The notes under the pieces are model-generated. The model saw nothing but the letters and a program-made list of their open reading frames with translations. It did no database searches and was not told the origin of the DNA. This document shows positions 61,734 to 64,000 of a stretch of 64,000 nt of DNA, in pieces (the stretch's first letter is position 1; the number at the start of each line of letters is the position of its first letter). The translations under genes and the position numbers were made by a program. The DNA comes from Erpobdella octoculata. Lineage: Eukaryota; Annelida; Clitellata; Hirudinida; Erpobdellidae. Location: the NCBI GenBank assembly GCA_963978895.1, contig OZ022241.1, forward strand, positions 1,083,541 through 1,147,540. Direction: 5' to 3'.

Positions 61734-61740
<7 letters not shown>
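61621..61740. repeat. 30-bp tandem repeat, four units, passing into a TA array
   Basis: Units start exactly at 61621, 61651, 61681 and 61711 with TCCTGATTAGTCTGTGTATA and increasing divergence. The last merges with TATATATA. Confidence 0.93.
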
Positions 61741-61819
<79 letters not shown>

Positions 61820-61878
61820 ATTATATATGCAATTTTTTATTATAGTTTATAGTCTTTTACACCATGTGTTTTTAGACG

Positions 61879-61925
<47 letters not shown>
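61736..61925. repeat. two (TA)n arrays (61736-61815 and 61880-61925)
   Basis: Pure TA runs separated by ~65 bases containing a TTTTACACCATG phrase. Confidence 0.9.
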
Positions 61926-61927
<2 letters not shown>

Positions 61928-61940
61928 TTGAGTTAGTCAA

Positions 61941-62099
61941 GTAACTCCGCCTCGCTAATTGCGAGCCAGTCCCAAGCCTGGAGAAAGGAGGGAAAAGTAA
62001 AAAGGATCAAATTCTGATCCACGACAGGAAGTACTTAAGTGCTTTCTACATACAGCCATTAGAGTCTTAAAACAGCTGGTGTAAAGGACTAAAAACTAT
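61941..62099 (+). repeat. dispersed RTE-tail/SINE-like repeat, copy S5
   Basis: The best-preserved copy: GTAACTCCGCCTCGCTAATT, GCGAGCCAGTCCCAAGCCTG, GATCAAATTCTGATCCACGA, CAGGAAGTACTTAAGTGC, TGGTGTAAAGGACT. It follows a TA array and is followed by an A-run. Confidence 0.7.
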
Positions 62100-62364
62100 T
62101 ATAAAAAAAAATTAGTCAAGTAAAGTTAGTCGGTTCGTGCGATCTAGATTTAGAGTTTTAGAGAATAGACTCTGTAGTTAAACAAATTGACAAAAGTTAT
62201 CTAATAAAATCAAAAGAGTTGTCAGTGTGGAAAAAGTACTAAGTCGGAATTATAATTCGAGAAATATTGTGCTATAAATAACTTCAAGCTTTAACGTTAC
62301 AAATCGCTAGAAAGCTAATTCATCGTAATTTTAAAACATCCGTCCTTGGGATGGGCAAAACCAC

Positions 62365-62993
62365 TAGTTATTATTAAATTACCAACGGAACCAAAATGTA
62401 GGGTGCAATAAAATTATCACAGCAGCAGAAAATATTTATTCAAAGTTGTTTCCATAGATATATAGTTGTTTCAATTTTAAAATAAATGAAAACTTACATG
62501 TAATTTATTACTTAAAAATTTCAATGAATAAAATCAGCATTTAAATAACGATGTATCAAAAACTTTGTGCAAGATCCAATAAAGTAACAAAAAGCACTTA
62601 TGCTTTGCTGCAATTATGGACTTTTTAAAATAACAAGTTCAGAAATCCATTCTGTAATTTACCTTTGCATTACATAAATGAACTTTAAAATTCACATCGT
62701 ACTTATTTTTAAGGTCCGTTATAAACTTAAGAAAAACGTAAAGGGCGTTTTTATAAGTGTGGTGGGCCCTCAGACCAATGGGAGGCCCAGGGATAAATCC
62801 CTGCCAACCCCTCTTGATGGACCTGTGGGTACCTATTATTCGAAATGGATACAAAATATAATAAACTTTTAATACTTACTTCATTATATAGCTTAAAGTT
62901 AGTTTTGTCTAAATTTTACAATTAATATGCATTAGTTAACATGGTTATATCTAGTAAACATCATTATTATTAATACTATTCATAACGCATAAT
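62365..62993. repeat. dispersed repeat R, near-complete copy
   Basis: Combines the left half (as at 54655) and right half (as at 53283) contiguously, so those two pieces belong to one repeat. Interrupted at 62994 by a hAT element and continued at 63838. Confidence 0.7.
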
Positions 62994-63837
62994 CAGTGAT
63001 GGGCACCAACTACTTCAATTGTAGTTACAACTACATGCCAACTACCTCATGACAGAAGTAGTTATAACTACATGTTAACTACTTTAGAAGAGAGGTAGTT
63101 ATAACTAGTTTGTTAACTACTACTAAAGTAGTTAACTACTTTCCAACTACTTTTTAACTACTCGTATATTTATAAAACATGTACTGTAAGATATAAAAAC
63201 ACAACAACAAAAAATAAATTTGCATTTAATAATTTTTTTAAAGAATAATAATGAGTGTTAACTAAATATAATAAAAACAAAGTATTTTTAAGCAAATATA
63301 ATAAAAAAAAGTATTTTTAAACAAATATAATAAAAACAAAGTATTTTTAAGCAAATATAATAAAAACAAAGTATTTTTAAGCAAATTTAAAAAAAACAAA
63401 GTGTTTATTGATACATAAAGGTTGAATGACAAAGTTCAAAATTTGTTAAAACTGGAACGGCTTTTCAGAAAAACCATACGGTCAAATAAAGTGTCACTCA
63501 TTTTGCACCTTCGAGGTGTCAAAATCATACCAGCCATGCTTGGAAGAGTAGAATTGGCTTTTATGAAAGCTCATTCTACAAATGGATAATCCTTCAGTGA
63601 TTGAACATTCGATGCTTTAGATTATATTTTTAAATTATCTGGCTTTTTAATAATTTTGTTACAGCGCTAAGTCAAAGTAGTTAGACTAGTTATAACTACC
63701 AAACTAGATCATAAAAGTAGTTATAACTACATGGCAACTACTCAAAAACAAAAGTAGTTATAACTACCATGTAACTACTATAAATGTAGTTATAACTACA
63801 GTAGTTACAACTACAGTAGTTAAAGTGCCCATCACTG
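62994..63837. mobile_element. non-autonomous hAT element with perfect target duplication
   Basis: The ends are CAGTGATGGGCAC and its reverse complement GTGCCCATCACTG. CGCATAAT is duplicated exactly on both sides (62986-62993 and 63838-63845). Both sub-terminal regions are packed with GTAGTTATAACTAC palindromes, and the centre has a ~36 bp tandem (AAAACAAAGTATTTTTAAGC, four units at about 63275-63405). No transposase ORF. Confidence 0.93.
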
Positions 63838-63940
63838 CGCATAATCATTAGAAAAAAACATTATATTTTTCTTACATTAGGCATCATTAAGGCACCATGC
63901 GTCACAAGGATCGAGCTCAATGCGCAACATAGACTTGTAT

Positions 63941-63983
63941 TGTATTGTATTTTATTTATTGTATTGTATTGTATTGTATTATT
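63941..63983. repeat. (TGTAT)n microsatellite
   Basis: Pentanucleotide repeat near the right edge with one TTTAT interruption. Confidence 0.85.
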
Positions 63984-64000
63984 CATGTGCTAAAAAAGGC

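Overview
The window is metazoan nuclear DNA: intron-containing genes with GT-AG junctions, AATAAA signals, very high AT content, and dense microsatellites and transposon debris. The phylum cannot be fixed from the sequence. There is a 200-base assembly gap at 18595-18794.

Left third (1-18.1 kb): one very large minus-strand gene. Four exons chain in phase (18107-15302, 7235-3429, 3298-2613, 2539-1475) into at least 2788 codons of mostly disordered, nuclear-looking protein. It has poly-Q stretches and CtBP-binding-like D-L-S motifs, and ends in a MYND zinc finger that runs off the last visible exon. Its roughly 8 kb intron holds a Penelope-like retroelement cluster (10.2-12.9 kb) and, on the opposite strand, an intronless ZYG11-like gene (13029-14699).

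Middle (18.8-43 kb): mostly repeats, namely hAT-type elements with target duplications, Helitrons inserted inside microsatellites, a dispersed ~150 bp RTE-like tail sequence, and RT relics. Spread over 31.0-40.5 kb is a plus-strand four-exon gene for a 483-residue type II membrane protein that looks like a Golgi glycosyltransferase. Its first exon lies in an imperfect tandem duplication bounded by TTA arrays. The first copy is intact and the second carries a 13-base deletion.

Right third (43-64 kb): three more ZYG11-like genes (43650-45560 plus, 50486-52402 minus, 56040-58100 minus). All four copies share an N-terminal BC-box-like motif, leucine-rich repeats and a helical C-terminal half; the three right-hand copies end in a basic nuclear-localisation-like cluster. 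This predicts substrate receptors of a cullin-2 ubiquitin ligase. The two minus-strand copies are nearly identical at both ends and strongly diverged in the middle. Around them lie a Helitron nested in a CATA array that lies in another Helitron, L2/CR1-like and hAT transposase relics, and a non-autonomous hAT with a perfect 8-bp target duplication.

The most interesting system is the local ZYG11-like family with its mosaic divergence. Next are the Penelope-like cluster with its hammerhead-like motif, and the microsatellite/Helitron nesting.
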